DNA of 64,000 bases from Aspidiotus rigidus (lineage: Eukaryota > Arthropoda > Insecta > Hemiptera > Diaspididae): contig JAVHKY010000029.1 in NCBI GenBank assembly GCA_035079385.1, positions 10,602,001 to 10,666,000 on the forward strand. The letters are read 5' to 3'. This document shows, one piece after another, positions 33,066-44,645 of the stretch (its first letter is position 1; each line of letters starts with the position of its first letter). A program made the translations under genes and the position numbers. The notes under the pieces were generated by a model that was not told the DNA's origin, ran no database searches, and saw only the letters and a program-made list of their open reading frames with translations.

Positions 33066-35205
33066 AAAATTTCAATTCGGAAACATGTACTGTCGGAAAA
33101 ATTTTTTCGGAAAAATGTCACCGAATCGATGAGGTAAGTTTATAACGAATGTAGAGATGAATGAAAATCTAAGTCCTGTGTTGTCGTGGTCTTGCCTAAC
33201 TCTTTGCGAACTAGAGTACTTACTTATTTCGATTCGGTGACATTTTTCCGAAAAAATTTTTCCGACAGTACATGTTTCCGAATTGAAATTTTTCCGACAC
33301 TCACTTTTTCCGACAGACAAAATTCCGAAAAACTTTTATTCCGACATCATTGTCCGACACTCACTTTTTCCGACAGACAAAATTCCGAAAAGCTTTTAAG
33401 TACAAATTATTTTTCCGACTACAATTTCAATGCATTAAAGGGTAACATTATGCGATAATGTTCTCAAATACTGAATGACTGGCAAGTTCGGATAGTCTGC
33501 TGATATTGCTTCTAACCGCGTCTGCAGATCTCGCCACTTTTTCGAAGGGCCATCCTTCACTCTCTTCCCTAATGCAGTTCGGCCACACAAACTTCAGAGT
33601 AACCTTGCTCCTTCTTAAATTCTGATATAGTGGTATATATGTCGGGATGATGTCGTCCCACGATCGATTGAAAGCGGTTGTGCCAGGCCTCCGAGATATT
33701 ATTTGTCCGATGCGATTTGGCTACCGCAGTATCGTATTGATTCCATAGGGCTGGCTCAAACGTAGGCCTGACAGCTCTCCGATTTCCTCGCCTTGTTACT
33801 CCACGGATGTAATTTCTGTCGAAGTAATCGTACACGGGAAGAAGTGCTGCTGGGCACTCTCTTCGAAGCTCTTTGTACGCACTAACTACATCTGCCGGCG
33901 GAACAAAAGCGAGTGCCATTAACATATGCGTGTGAAGCTTTAGTGATCGGTCATTTTCGTCATTATATGCCACCTGCAAGCCTTCTCGTTGCACCCTCCT
34001 ATATATTGATTGACAGAGGTGGAAGAAACATCCGGATACTGTGACAGCAGGGAAGACAGTTTTGCATGCGTTTATGATTCCAAGTTCAAAGTCGCACATG
34101 ATCTTCAACGGTATGCAGGGGTCGATACGGAACTGGTTGACAGCGTTCGAAATCACTTCTAGTGCTTCAATGTACATTGATTTCTTCTTGCTCGAAAGTA
34201 GGGCATACACTAGAGGTATTGCCACTGCCTCTCCAGAGTCGCCAGTGCGTTTACGAAGGCCCATTACGGTAAATATTTGAGTGAAGATGGAAGGCGCGGT
34301 TTTAAAGGTGCCGTCAACGAACCAGACGGTACTGGTGCACAGTATTTCAATATTTCGCCTCGTGGCAAATACGAGTACTCTTCGTGGTGGTACTGTTCGT
34401 GGTGGCTGCTCTTCGTCGTCGTCGTCCGACAGTCCTTCGTCCTCCTCGTCTTCGGTATCGCGGTCGTCATGCGCATCAGTGAGGGAGTCGTACATGAGGA
34501 ACTGTTCATCGAGCAACGTCTTCTGGTACTCATCCGGCAGCTCGCCTAGATCGGCCAATGATTTCGGGTTTAGTACGCTGTTCGTACTTCGTACACGCCT
34601 GATGGTGCGTAGCAGCGCTGTTTGTTCAGGCATTTGGCTGAGTACAGAACCCGAGGTACCCTGCAGTTCACACCTAAGAAGCTGTGCAGGCCGCAACTCC
34701 GGTTGTGTAGCAGCCTTGCGCTTTATTCCTTGAGTTATTTTCTCAGCGGCTACCTCTTCGCGATCAGGTGGATGTGAGTGAGTGGAATCCGTCGGTCCTT
34801 TGAGTACCTCAATATGTCCGTCCGAAGCATTTACAATTGTGACGGCTCGCGCGGTACACTCCTTCCTCTTCGTTCTTCTGCAATCCCAGTATGTTTTCTC
34901 TTTTCGCTCACGGGACTTGTAATATATGTATCCATCGAGGTGTAGCTTGTTGGCTATGATTTCAGGAGGCATCTTCACTTGATACTGAAGGAATGCCCGT
35001 TCATGCACACGGGGTTTAACTGTTTTTCCGGAATGCCAGGCAAAAGTGTCGGAAATTGGTTTTTTTAAATCGTTGTCGGAAAATTTTTTTTCGGAAAAAA
35101 TGTTGTCGGAAAACTTTCAATGTTAGCATTCGGAATAAAAGTTTTCGGAATTTTGTCTGTCGGAAAAATTTCAATTCGGAAACATGTGCTGTCGGAAAAA
35201 TGTCC
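33066..35205 (-). mobile_element. MULE-type DNA transposon with TTCCGACA-rich inverted ends
   Basis: Left termini (33230-33410) and right termini (35040-35205) are inverted copies built from many TTTCCGAC/GTCGGAAA units. One shared block is GTTTCCGAATTGAAATTTTT. An additional outer copy at 33066-33125 is inverted relative to 33235-33292. The element encloses one long transposase ORF. The exact outer ends and a 9-bp target duplication could not be fixed. Confidence 0.7.
33569..35008 (-). CDS. MULE transposase with FLYWCH zinc finger
   Basis: An uninterrupted 479-codon frame. An N-terminal FLYWCH-type finger (KLHLDGYIYYKSR, then TYWDCRRTKRKECTARA, with His residues at HSHPPD) is followed by an acidic linker (EDEEDEGLSDDDDEEQ) and the MULE catalytic core. 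The core shows FVDGTFKTAP (first Asp), MCDFELGI (second acidic block), the C2H motif GCFFHLCQSI and the late ISEAWHNRF block with a Glu. It would bind the element's ends and catalyse cut-and-paste transposition in the nucleus. The C-terminus is short for the family, so the frame may be slightly truncated, but no stop interrupts the core. Confidence 0.85.
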   Translation of the reverse strand: MHERAFLQYQVKMPPEIIANKLHLDGYIYYKSRERKEKTYWDCRRTKRKECTARAVTIVNASDGHIEVLKGPTDSTHSHPPDREEVAAEKITQGIKRKAATQPELRPAQLLRCELQGTSGSVLSQMPEQTALLRTIRRVRSTNSVLNPKSLADLGELPDEYQKTLLDEQFLMYDSLTDAHDDRDTEDEEDEGLSDDDDEEQPPRTVPPRRVLVFATRRNIEILCTSTVWFVDGTFKTAPSIFTQIFTVMGLRKRTGDSGEAVAIPLVYALLSSKKKSMYIEALEVISNAVNQFRIDPCIPLKIMCDFELGIINACKTVFPAVTVSGCFFHLCQSIYRRVQREGLQVAYNDENDRSLKLHTHMLMALAFVPPADVVSAYKELRRECPAALLPVYDYFDRNYIRGVTRRGNRRAVRPTFEPALWNQYDTAVAKSHRTNNISEAWHNRFQSIVGRHHPDIYTTISEFKKEQGYSEVCVAELH

Positions 35206-35521
35206 GGCAACCCTCAGACCGACATGGCCTCCGCATCACGTTGTACGATATCATTCAAATTTAAAAGGAGGCACTTCAAACGAGCCGATATTACGGAGAC
35301 AGCGGCTTGGAGGTCGTTCAGTTCTCCATATAAAATTTCAAATTGCGAAGCATTCATATCGAAATTCAAGGTGCAAAAATCAACGCAAATAACTATACTC
35401 GTATGTCCGAATAATCGTAGTACGACCGTTAGGAATCAAATTCAGCGAGCAAGTAAATCAATATATTTCTCTACCAAGTTTCAATGCCTTACAATTCCGC
35501 TGTCATGTAAAAATTGCTGAT

Positions 35522-35974
35522 GTACCATAAAATATATTTTTGTAACTAACGATATTAATTAAGCTATATACCTCCATAAACCAATAACGTACTGTTATCC
35601 CATTCTAATACAAAGTCAATGTAATTGAAGGCCTGGATGGAAGATAAGGACCTCTCACAGAAAAGTAAGTTCTGAGAAAAATCAAGTTGAAAATAGAAGA
35701 GGCTGTATCTTGCGTTCTATGGACCAATCGATGTGAAATAAACGAGATTTTGTTTGTGCGAACTCTCTACCAGAGAGCGCTAATGAATATTTGGTCATAT
35801 CGTTCTATTTTTCTTCCGCTCTCGTGCTTTGGAATGAACGCCATTGAGGCCATTCTTCCATCTAACTTTTCTAAACTACTTTTTGCGTTCTTTTGTGATC
35901 TTTCTTCTAAAGATTTTCTCATTTAAATCAGTATTCGGGCTTACTGTGCAACAACAACACAACCCTCTCCCTAG
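35522..35974 (-). repeat. Candidate 3' LTR of the copia element
   Basis: On the minus strand a polypurine tract (AGGGAGAGGG) immediately precedes TGTGTTGTTGTTGCAC at about 35974. The segment can end at ATGGTACA (35522), giving TG...CA. No matching 5' LTR was found beyond 38130, so the call rests on one copy. Confidence 0.35.
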
Positions 35975-36126
35975 AAAAACGTTCTACATCGAAAGTACCT
36001 TCGTTCTGCACTCTAGAGTATGTTATTAAACTTCAGGAAACATTACAAAAGAAAGTATACCTCTTGAACAAAAAATCAAAAACAGGGTTAGAAAATACGA
36101 AAAATATTATTCTGTACGAGGAGACT

Positions 36127-38130
36127 CTACAGTAAATACGACATTGAAAGTTTCTTCCAAAGAAATAACTTCTTCGGGTTGCATGTATTTTCGTAAGTTG
36201 GCGACATCATCAACTTTCTTCTTCGCCACTCCTGGCACCTCAGCTTTTTCCACTCAATATCCCGATATGCACCATCTTGAAGAATGTCATCTCGAAAGTA
36301 CTGATATTCTAGCCAACCTTCATTATTATATCCAACAGATCCATAAACACGACCGTTCACATATTTTAAACGAGAAAAACTCTTGATCCCAAACAGAGTA
36401 CCTTTTCTTTCAGTTGGCTTTGGTTTTGATAAGAAGAAGGAAATCAGCGCTTTATCCCAATCTTCAAGACCTAAAGACGCATCGACATAACACTCAACTC
36501 CATTGCCTTCACCACTCAGTTTTATTCCCAAGTTCGCAGTTCCTTTGAGGTATCTAAAAATTCTCTTTACTTGTTCCCATTCTTTTTCACCATAATTTTG
36601 CTGTTTCCTACTAAGATAATTTACTGCAAACATAATATCAGGTCGCGTTGAATTCGCAATGTACGAGAGTGTACCAATCGCATTTCTATAAGGTATTCGC
36701 TTTGGATCAAATTTGATGTTCGCTCGTTTCTCAGGTATCATTTTTCGCTCGGCATCAGCTGTTGCCATTGGAGTCGCTGATATTCGCAGTGTACCAGAAG
36801 AATCAAATTTCTTCAACGCAGATGTTATCATTTTCTCCTGATGGATAACTATTGTGCGATTTTTGCGATCTCTCACTACCTCTAGTCCTAGAAACTTTTT
36901 AACTTCGCCCAGGTCGCTAGTTTCAAATTCTTTCCGCAGTTGTTCTTTCACTTCACTCAGTTTTTCCTTATCGTTTGTCGCTATGAATATATCGTCAACA
37001 TAGACTATCAGTATTGTATACTTCGCGTTTTCCTGACAGTAATAAATACAGGGTTGAAATTCGTATCTTGTGAATCGAAGTCTTTTCATTGCTTCGCTGA
37101 ATCGCATAAACCATCGCTTGGGACTTACTTTTAGTCCGTAGATCGCTTTAACTAGTTCAAGTACATGAGTTCGTTCTCACCTTTTTGGTTCGACCATCTA
37201 TTTCAGTTTGAGGCATTCCTGGCGGTGGAACTGTTGGTTGCTTGATGAGCCAGTCGCAATCTTGCGCCTCTATTTCGCTGATAAATCGATGACGGTAGTT
37301 AATCCAATTGGTTTTTCTGGATACGGTTTCTTTTAGTTTAGGAAATTTGAGTGAGGTGGCCGGAGGGAATCGAATTTCCGCAGGCCTCGCGAAGTTATCA
37401 CTTTCTTTTCGATTGCGCATCTCGGTTTCAGGCTCATCGTTTTGAGATTTAGACTGATCTTGATTCGTCGCACCTTTATTCGCTGGGATTGCGTTCTGTT
37501 TATCATGAAGACTCTGGAGTGCTTCTTTTCTCGCGATCTCAACCTCATCGATTACTGGATCTCCCTTTTCATTATTTTGTGGCATTTGTCGTGCATTTGT
37601 CGTTTCGTTCTTACTCGCATCACTAGCCAATTCTTTCACATCCGTGTTTGGAGAATCGTTATTCGTTATTTGATTCAAAATTTCGCTAAAGCACCGTTCT
37701 AGGTTTTGTTTCTGTTTACTCAATTTCTTATGAAATTTCTCGCTTGTAAACTTTAGTTCGTCAAATAACCTATCTTTCGTATTATCGAATTCTTTCCCCA
37801 GTGTTTCATAAGCGTCAATGCTTCATGCAATGCATTTGTTAGGGAATCGAAATTCAAAGTATCTTCAATTGATCGCGCCTTCTTGTTCGCAGGTGATTTC
37901 GTATCTTTCGCTTGAGAAAGTTCATTTTGAGATATTTTGCTACTCGCATCGCTGTCGCATTTTGTATCGCCGTCTCGTCTCGCGTTATTGAACAATTGCT
38001 CTCGCCATCGTCCGCGTTCGCATTTCTCATCGCTAGTCGTTTTTGTATCGTCGTCGACGCGTTTCGCGTTGTCGAACAATCGCGCTCGTTTCATCTCTCT
38101 AAAATTAGATAAAATAACGTTACTAACCAA
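36127..38130 (-). pseudogene. Ty1/copia element with gag fused close to reverse transcriptase (internal deletion)
   Basis: From 38130 down: two gag-like frames (38130-37753, 37723-37157), hydrophilic with SLTNALHEALTL and a TNWINYRHRFISEIEAQD core. Directly after, at about 37155, comes the copia RT: IYGLKVSPKRW, YVDDIFIATND, FLGLEVV, YRNAIGTLSYIANSTRPDI and SRKQQNYGEKEWEQVKRIFRYLKGT, then the RNase H start YVDAS. Protease, integrase and the first half of RT are missing. The RNase H catalytic order is lost after LEDWDKA because of a frameshift. A gag frameshift lies near 37750. Confidence 0.85.
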
Positions 38131-38875
38131 CTATAACTTTCGACTCAATAGATTAGTATCTGCGCGTGTCTGAGGCGACGAATAGCAACAGGACATAAAC
38201 ACGGAGACCTATCTCTATAATAACGACAGAATTTTGATCGGAACTGTAAGTTCCAGATTCTGAAATGAGGGCTGTTCCTTAAACGATGTGTACGAGTTAC
38301 CTTCGCGAGCGTATTTTTACTAAGCAGATTTACTGTCGAAAGTTTCCCTGTCAACGGTAGTGTGTTGATCAGACACAGTTAGCGAAGACAGTTAGCCCAA
38401 CGACTAAAAGTATATCAATTAAGAACAACTTTCATCCTCGAAGAACGAATTGAACATAAATTTGATAACTAGGTAACATTCATCGAACAGAATTCACGAA
38501 TTTCACCTTCAAAAAATAAAACGAGAAAGTTTTCATTGGTATCAAAATTGAATCGTTCAAACACGATCAATCAACGAATCTCGAAACGTGTACTCCCTAT
38601 ATTGAAAGGCATCAATATAACCCATCTTCGAAGACGAACCAGCTCACTTCTTCAATGACTAAATTTAAGGAATGAAAAATTGAATCTTACTACTAACCAA
38701 TTGATCTTCAGCTGTCGTAGCTCTTTTCTCCGCAGCGATTGCCCTATCGAGGACCTGGTTAAAGAGAAATACTGGGACCTGAAATCAAGAAAAAATCAAC
38801 TATCTGCCGAGCAAATAGCCCTTAGTGCAGCTGTATTGCTCGTTAAAAAAAAAAAAAATATTGCCGACATTATTA
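38131..38875. other. Spacer, possibly the 5' end of the copia element
   Basis: Expected to hold the 5' LTR of the copia relic, but no match to the 3' LTR candidate was found. An ORF at 38680-38867 has a plausible coiled coil on both strands and is not assignable. Confidence 0.3.
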
Positions 38876-39372
38876 GGGGAGAGTTGCCCATATTGGACCG
38901 ATTTGACTTTGACGTCACCGTACTCGGCCGCATATGCATCAAATTCAGATCTTGATACACCTTTGGAAAAAGCAAACCCTTGACTATATTCCCCCAAAAT
39001 TTGAAAGCGATATGAGAATTAGGGGGTGGAGGGGAGAGGTTTGAAGACAAAAATTCGTGATTGGTCCAATTTAAGAACCCGTTGCTAAAGTTGGACCATC
39101 GACGCCGAAGTTGGACCACCTAGTTTCCCAATTTGGACCAGTCTGAAAAAAAAACAATATTATACGCTACAATGATGAAAAACATGTATTAGGTCATGAA
39201 AATTGAAATGTAGCTACACTATTGTTCACAAAAATGAATATTTAGATATATAACTTGATTAGTAGAGGTTTGGATAGGACATAATTGTATCAGGATCGAG
39301 AGAAATTAGACGATTCTGTCTTGATGTTGTGCCTAATGTATTAGGCACAACCTTGACTTGTTTTAAAATATC

Positions 39373-41364
39373 ATAGTCTGGTGGACAATTTTTTTATTTT
39401 TCATGTCAACTGCATTTCTTGAGACATAACGCCAACAGACGTTTTTAGGGGTAAAATTACCCGCTAAATCCGAATTTCGATGTTGGCAAGCCGAATTTTG
39501 CCCCCTAGGGGTGTAAATTCAAGATGGCGCCTGGTAAAACCAATAAATCTACGCTAATTTTCCTACAAATGAAGTGTCGTTGCGCCAACAGATGTTTTTA
39601 GGGGTAAAATTGCTCGCTGTATCCAAATTTCGATGTTAGCAAGCCAAATTTTGCCTCCTAGGGGTGTAAATTCAAGATGGCGTCTGGTAAAACCAATAAA
39701 TCTATACTAATTCTCCTACAAATAGAGTGCCGTTACGCCAGCAGACGTTTTTAGGGGTAAAATTTCTCGCTGAATTTGAATTTTGGTGTTAGCAAGCCGA
39801 ATTTTTCCCCCTAGAGGCGTAAGGGGCGAAATTCAAGATGGCGTCTGGTAAAAGCAATAAATTTATTCTAATTCTCCCACAAACAAATAGCCGTGTATCA
39901 TTATAAAGGTTCTCAAGAATTCATAAAGTGAACAGATTATCAATATTTACCGAAATATGATGTAGTTACGGGAAAAGACTGAAAAAAACAAAATGGCGGC
40001 CAAATTCTAGTCTCAAAATTGATAAAATTTGACAATCGCGCGACAGAGGGTTGTGTGATATCGTTGTCATGGTTTTCGGGGTCGAGAAGTTCAAAAATTG
40101 ATATCCGGAGAAGATTTGGGTAATTGGGAGGCATTATTTTGAGACTGAGGGGAGGGAGACTTCTCGGGGAATACTATTTTCTAATTCTTCGCCAATACTG
40201 TGCCCGTTGAAAATAATGATATACTCCATCACTGATTTTTCTAGTTTTGACATTGCTTTCTTTGCTGGTTGGATAATCCTTATTCCATAAGCGATAAACC
40301 TTTCAAACGCTCTGTTAATTCTGAAAATATTTTAGTAATCAATAAATTAGTACCTATTTAATGAAATGAGCAAACTTGTAATTGGAGAAATCGAACACAA
40401 AAAAGTGAGTTACAGCGTACTACAGACTACTCTTCCTCCATGTAATCGTCTTCTATTTCCAGACGATTCTGGCAGTCATCCTTGCACTTACATAGAGGAG
40501 TGCAAACTTCGGCCAAACAGCCACCTGATAGTGTGCCCTCAATATATGGAGTCGAGCTGCATCCGATGTTGGTGGTAAAAACTCTGGAGCTGAAGCCTTT
40601 CCAAAGAGAGTGTGACGAGCACCATCACAGAATGACTCATTTGTCTTGTAGAGTGCACACAGAAATTTTTCAGCCCCCTCCAAACAGCCTTCCACAGAGG
40701 GTTCTACGCCAAACTCATCCAACAACCCAACCTGAAGCCTATATGTAGAAAGGGCTCCTCGTTTACCATGACCTGAAAGGATACATTATGAATGTAAAAT
40801 TGTTGTACCGAACATTTTTCTGAACACTGAAAAATTTCAGATTAAAATTTTATCAATTTTGAGACTAGAATTTGGCCGCCATTTTGTTTTTTTCAGTCTT
40901 TTCCCGTAACTACATCATATTTTGGTAAATATTGATAATCTGTTCACTTTATGAATTCTTGAGAACCTTTATAATGATACACGGCTATTTGTTTGTGGGA
41001 GAATTAGTATAAATTTATTGCTTTTACCAGACGCCATCTTGAATTTCGCCCCTTACGCCTCTAGGGGGAAAAATTCGGCTTGCTAACACCAAAATTCAAA
41101 TTCAGCGAGAAATTTTACCCCTAAAAACGTCTGCTGGCGTAACGGCACTCTATTTGTAGGAGAATTAGTATAGATTTATTGGTTTTACCAGGCGCCATCT
41201 TGAATTTACACCCCTAGGGGGCAAAATTCGGCTTGCCAACATCGAAATTCGGATTCAGCGGGTAATTTTACCCCTAAAAACGTCTGTTGGCGTAATGTCT
41301 CAAGAAATGCAGTTGACATGAAAAAAACGTAACATTTTTCTTCTTTGTCCACCAGACTATCAGT
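39373..41364. repeat. Internal fold-back structure with multi-unit arms
   Basis: Left arm 39373-40031 and right arm 40848-41364 are inverted copies. Within the arms a unit of about 150 bp with GACGTTTTTAGGGGTAAAAT ... AAGCCGAATTTTGCC ... TTCAAGATGGCG repeats: three units on the left (about 39430, 39585, 39735) and two on the right. The outermost part of the arms includes TAGTCTGGTGGACAA, which belongs to the transposase reading frame at 41350-41364, so part of the host element was duplicated in inverted form. The 816-bp centre holds a short ORF. Confidence 0.85.
40453..40790 (-). CDS. Uncharacterised TE-associated domain (GHGK...LPPTSDAA...YQVAVW)
   Basis: The minus-strand frame in the centre of the fold-back structure begins after a CAG acceptor at about 40775 with GHGKRGALSTYRLQVGLLDEF, then AEKFLCALYKTNES, FLPPTSDAARLHILRAHYQV and AVW. 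I have the impression of the same pattern (G-x-G-K, ALY, (L/I)PPT..A...H..RA.YQ) in ORFs of repeated elements in insect and fish genomes, but I know no function for it. The first part has no obvious start codon. It is probably one exon of a larger lost gene. Confidence 0.4.
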
Positions 41365-44073
41365 GAATGGCACCGACAGTCGATCCTCTTTCTCAGGATA
41401 GTAGAATATGCTGCTATTCTTGTGACGTAAGAATATCAATTCTGCAGTTTTTGAATTGTCACGAATTTCAAGTATGCGACCTACATAAAACTTCTCACGA
41501 ACCTTACCCTGTTCTAGAGGGATTCGCACAATATAAAAATTATCAATACGTAATACAACTTCTTCTGAAATGTCATTAGGTGTAGGCTTATCATTAAAAA
41601 ATGTCTCCTCATCGGAGCTTGAATCGAGCAGCTTCATGAAATTCTCATCATCACTTGAAGAATCAGTTGATGTTTCTGACGGGATAAGCGAACGACGTGC
41701 CTTCTTTTTTGGAAGCTGACGACTGGAACTAGGAATATTCTCTGTTTGATTTGGGGTAAGACATTTTTTTGCCATCGTAGTTGGTCTGAAAAAGAAATCA
41801 ACGTATGAAAAATAAAGTGAATGCAAAAAACCCTTCTCATTTTCTGGATGAAGATTTACTTTTTAGGACGTCCTCTTTTTTTCACTTCTTTTGGAACGTT
41901 TTCTTTCAACGAATTTTTGGCAGCCAATTTCAATCTGTAACAGAGCAAAAATTAAAATCTTATCAGTGACCTGAAACTTTGAAGCTGTACATATGCAAAA
42001 ATAACTCAACACTCACGCTTTCTTGATTTCATTTTCTTTTTTCCTCCGCTCACTTTCCTCTTTCTTACGAACGCTGTCTACCAGTTTATTTTTATATGGA
42101 GATGCAGTCAATAGTTCTGCATCTTGTTTTTCACGCCTACGTTTTCGTTGTTTTCCACCTTTCTTGGCTTCTGGTATTGGGGAAATTTTGCGGATAACGC
42201 TTTCAATCTGAGAAGACGTTGAAGAACTACTTTCTTGGGGTGGGCTTGGGGGTGATTCATTTGGCATTGTAATTCTTGGGTCAGCCCCATCAATTTCTTC
42301 TTCGGCACCCAATTCATTAATGACGGGATCAATTTCGGCATACACTTCAATGGTGACAGGATCAATTTCAGTACAGACTTCATTGGCAACAGGATTAACC
42401 GCAACTTCATCCTCACAATCCGAATTCAGGGCGTCAGCAGCCGCATACTCATGCTCTGGAAAACGAAGTGGATCGATAGGCCAAATACCGCTCCCTCGAA
42501 ATGCACCCTCAGCATTTGCCAACGTTGCAGCTCGATAGTATGCATCTTTGAACAATCCTGTTAGCTCGTACATGGTTATTGCTCGGCCTGCATTCTCTTT
42601 ATCCGCCAGCCACCCACTTTCCGCGCTAGCAAAGTAATTTTGGAGGGGTTTGAAGAATGCGACATCTAGTGGTTGCAGTATATGTGTTGTGTGGCTAGGT
42701 AACTGCAGACAATGTATCCCATTATTTCGACAGAAATTTATTGCAGGGAGATTTTTTGAATGAGTTGAATGCCCATCCAATAATAGAAGAACGGGTTTTT
42801 CTGGGGAGCAGTTTGAGTATTTTTGAAAGCGAATAAGCCATTCAAGAAAAAGACCTTTGTGTATGTAGCCAGTTTCAGAGATTCTCACTAGACTACCTCT
42901 TGGCTTCCCTATTTCGAGCGCTGCAGGCATATCCTTCTGCTTTTTCTTCATTTTGAAGATGATGAGTGGCGGCACGTAATTTCCCATTGCACTGACGCAG
43001 CACACTGCTGTGGTGTTCACACCCCGTTCAGCACTCTTTGCTTTTCCAACTTGGCGCCTTCCTTTTAACGCTAAAACTTTTTGTACCGATTTCTGGACTG
43101 TAGAAACACCAGTTTCATCGACATTGTACAAACTTTCTGCGCCCAGGTTGTATTTTGCCACAGTTGTCTGCAAGATTTCAAAAAATTCCGCCACTCGTTT
43201 TCTGGAGAAACCCTTGATTCTTTGCAAGGATGTCAACTCCGGTGTTCTCAACGATAAGTCCGAATGTCTTCTCAAAAAATTGTAGTACCACTTTTTTCCA
43301 GCAGCCCTACCACCAAATGGATGACGAATTTTAAGCTCCTCGGCTACATCGTACGCTAATTCACGAAATTCAGTTGGGGTTATCCCAAACATTCGTTCTT
43401 CCAAGTGTACAATATGCTTGCGCAATTCAATTTCCACTTCTTCAGGGAGACTCGGCGCTCGACCAAAATCTTTCTTCCCATTACTGCGAACGTTTTTCTT
43501 GTGAAAGTGGCGCAATAGAGTTGGTTTTGGAACACCATAAGAACGAGCAATTTGGTTAATCCCTGCTTCATTTCGTTCGATAGCTGCAAGCGCTGCTCGT
43601 AAATCAGCTTCCGTCCACTGCCCATAGCTGCCTCTTTTTGAAACCTACATGACAGAAATCAGTGAAATCTTACTGATAATGAGAAAAAAGAAGATTAAAT
43701 GTACAAAAAGTATCGAAACGTAAAAAAAATCCGAAGTTGGACCGGTCCAACTTTGGAGCCTTTTTATATCTTCGCCGGTTCAATCACAAATACAAATTCC
43801 GCTCGCTACCTGAGTTCCATTTCATTCGATCAATACATCCAGCGCGCACGAGTGTGAAAACTTGTTTCAGTACACGATATCCAGATGGTCCAACTAAGGA
43901 AACAAAATCTAGTCCAAATTACGCAACTCGAGTTTTTGCAGATAAACATGGCTGCTCACGACGATCGGTGAACATTCGAGCAAATTGTCATATGTGGAAT
44001 AATGGCCTGAAATATTCTTAATCGATAGTAGTATAAGACATTTTGGTTTACTTACTTCGTTTGGAGGCACCAT
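41206..44073 (-). CDS. pogo/Tigger-like DDE transposase, 4 exons
   Basis: Exons 44073-44056, 43644-42017, 41934-41860 and 41785-41206 join in frame (2301 nt, about 766 aa). The tiny first exon encodes MVPPNE. Exon 2 starts with a psq-type helix-turn-helix (YGQWTEADLRAALAAIERNE), a CENP-B-like second HTH region (GRAAGKKWYYNFLRRH) and the DDE core: YNVDETGV, LLLLDGHSTHS and THILQPLDVAFFKPLQ supply the catalytic acids. Exon 3 carries an AT-hook-like RGRPKK. Exon 4 adds a Ser/Asp-rich linker and a small domain (KFYVGRILEI ... FYYPEKEDRLSVPF) common at the C-terminus of this transposase group. The last residues after about 41364 are read from the fold-back arm, so the original C-terminus has been replaced. 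Probably once active and nearly intact. Confidence 0.88.
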
Positions 44074-44645
44074 CACTTCTTTAACGAAAAAAAATTGCCG
44101 AAAAAACACCGATTTTCAAAATTTCATAGAACAAACAATTTTTCCGAACAGACAAAACGTTATCACGCCCGATTCTCGCCCTGAACTTACTAACAAGATG
44201 AATAGATATGATCCTACGAAGAAACCAACGCGCTATCTAGCGTCAGTTTTGAGATATTGAAGGTGGTCCAACTTATGCGCCGGTCCAATATGGGCAACTC
44301 TCCCCTACCATTTCTAAAATTTCCAATATTTTTGACGTCATTTTCTCCGTCAGCTGAGTTATCTCCAACCCTATTTCATTGTAAAGCAAAAAGTTTTCTT
44401 CTAATTTTTTTGGGGGGGTTTTAATAATTTCCTCAATCTGTAAGTAGATCTATTTATTTATTTTTTATGAAATGCCGTATCTTTTTTACCTTTTTTTTTT
44501 TCCTTATTAATCATTTATTTAGTTATTGATTTTCTGTAAAGTGTCAAGTTTTCTATTATTAATAATACTATTTTTGTTTTCTTCTTTTATATTGCAATTT
44601 ATTTATTTATTTACTCATTTTTGCAGTGCTGCTATATTTTTATAG

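Larger units (their letters stand above)
38876..44305 (-). mobile_element. 5.43-kb pogo/Tigger-class DNA transposon
   Basis: Terminal inverted repeats begin GGGGAGAGTTGCCCATATTG at 38876 and as its complement ending at 44305. TA lies at 38874-38875 and 44306-44307. Subterminal TTGGACC/GGTCCAA motifs recur at 39058-39140, 43735-43752, 43884 and 44267-44292. The element encodes a spliced DDE transposase on the minus strand and contains an internal 2-kb fold-back structure at 39373-41364. Apart from the latter it looks complete. Confidence 0.93.
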
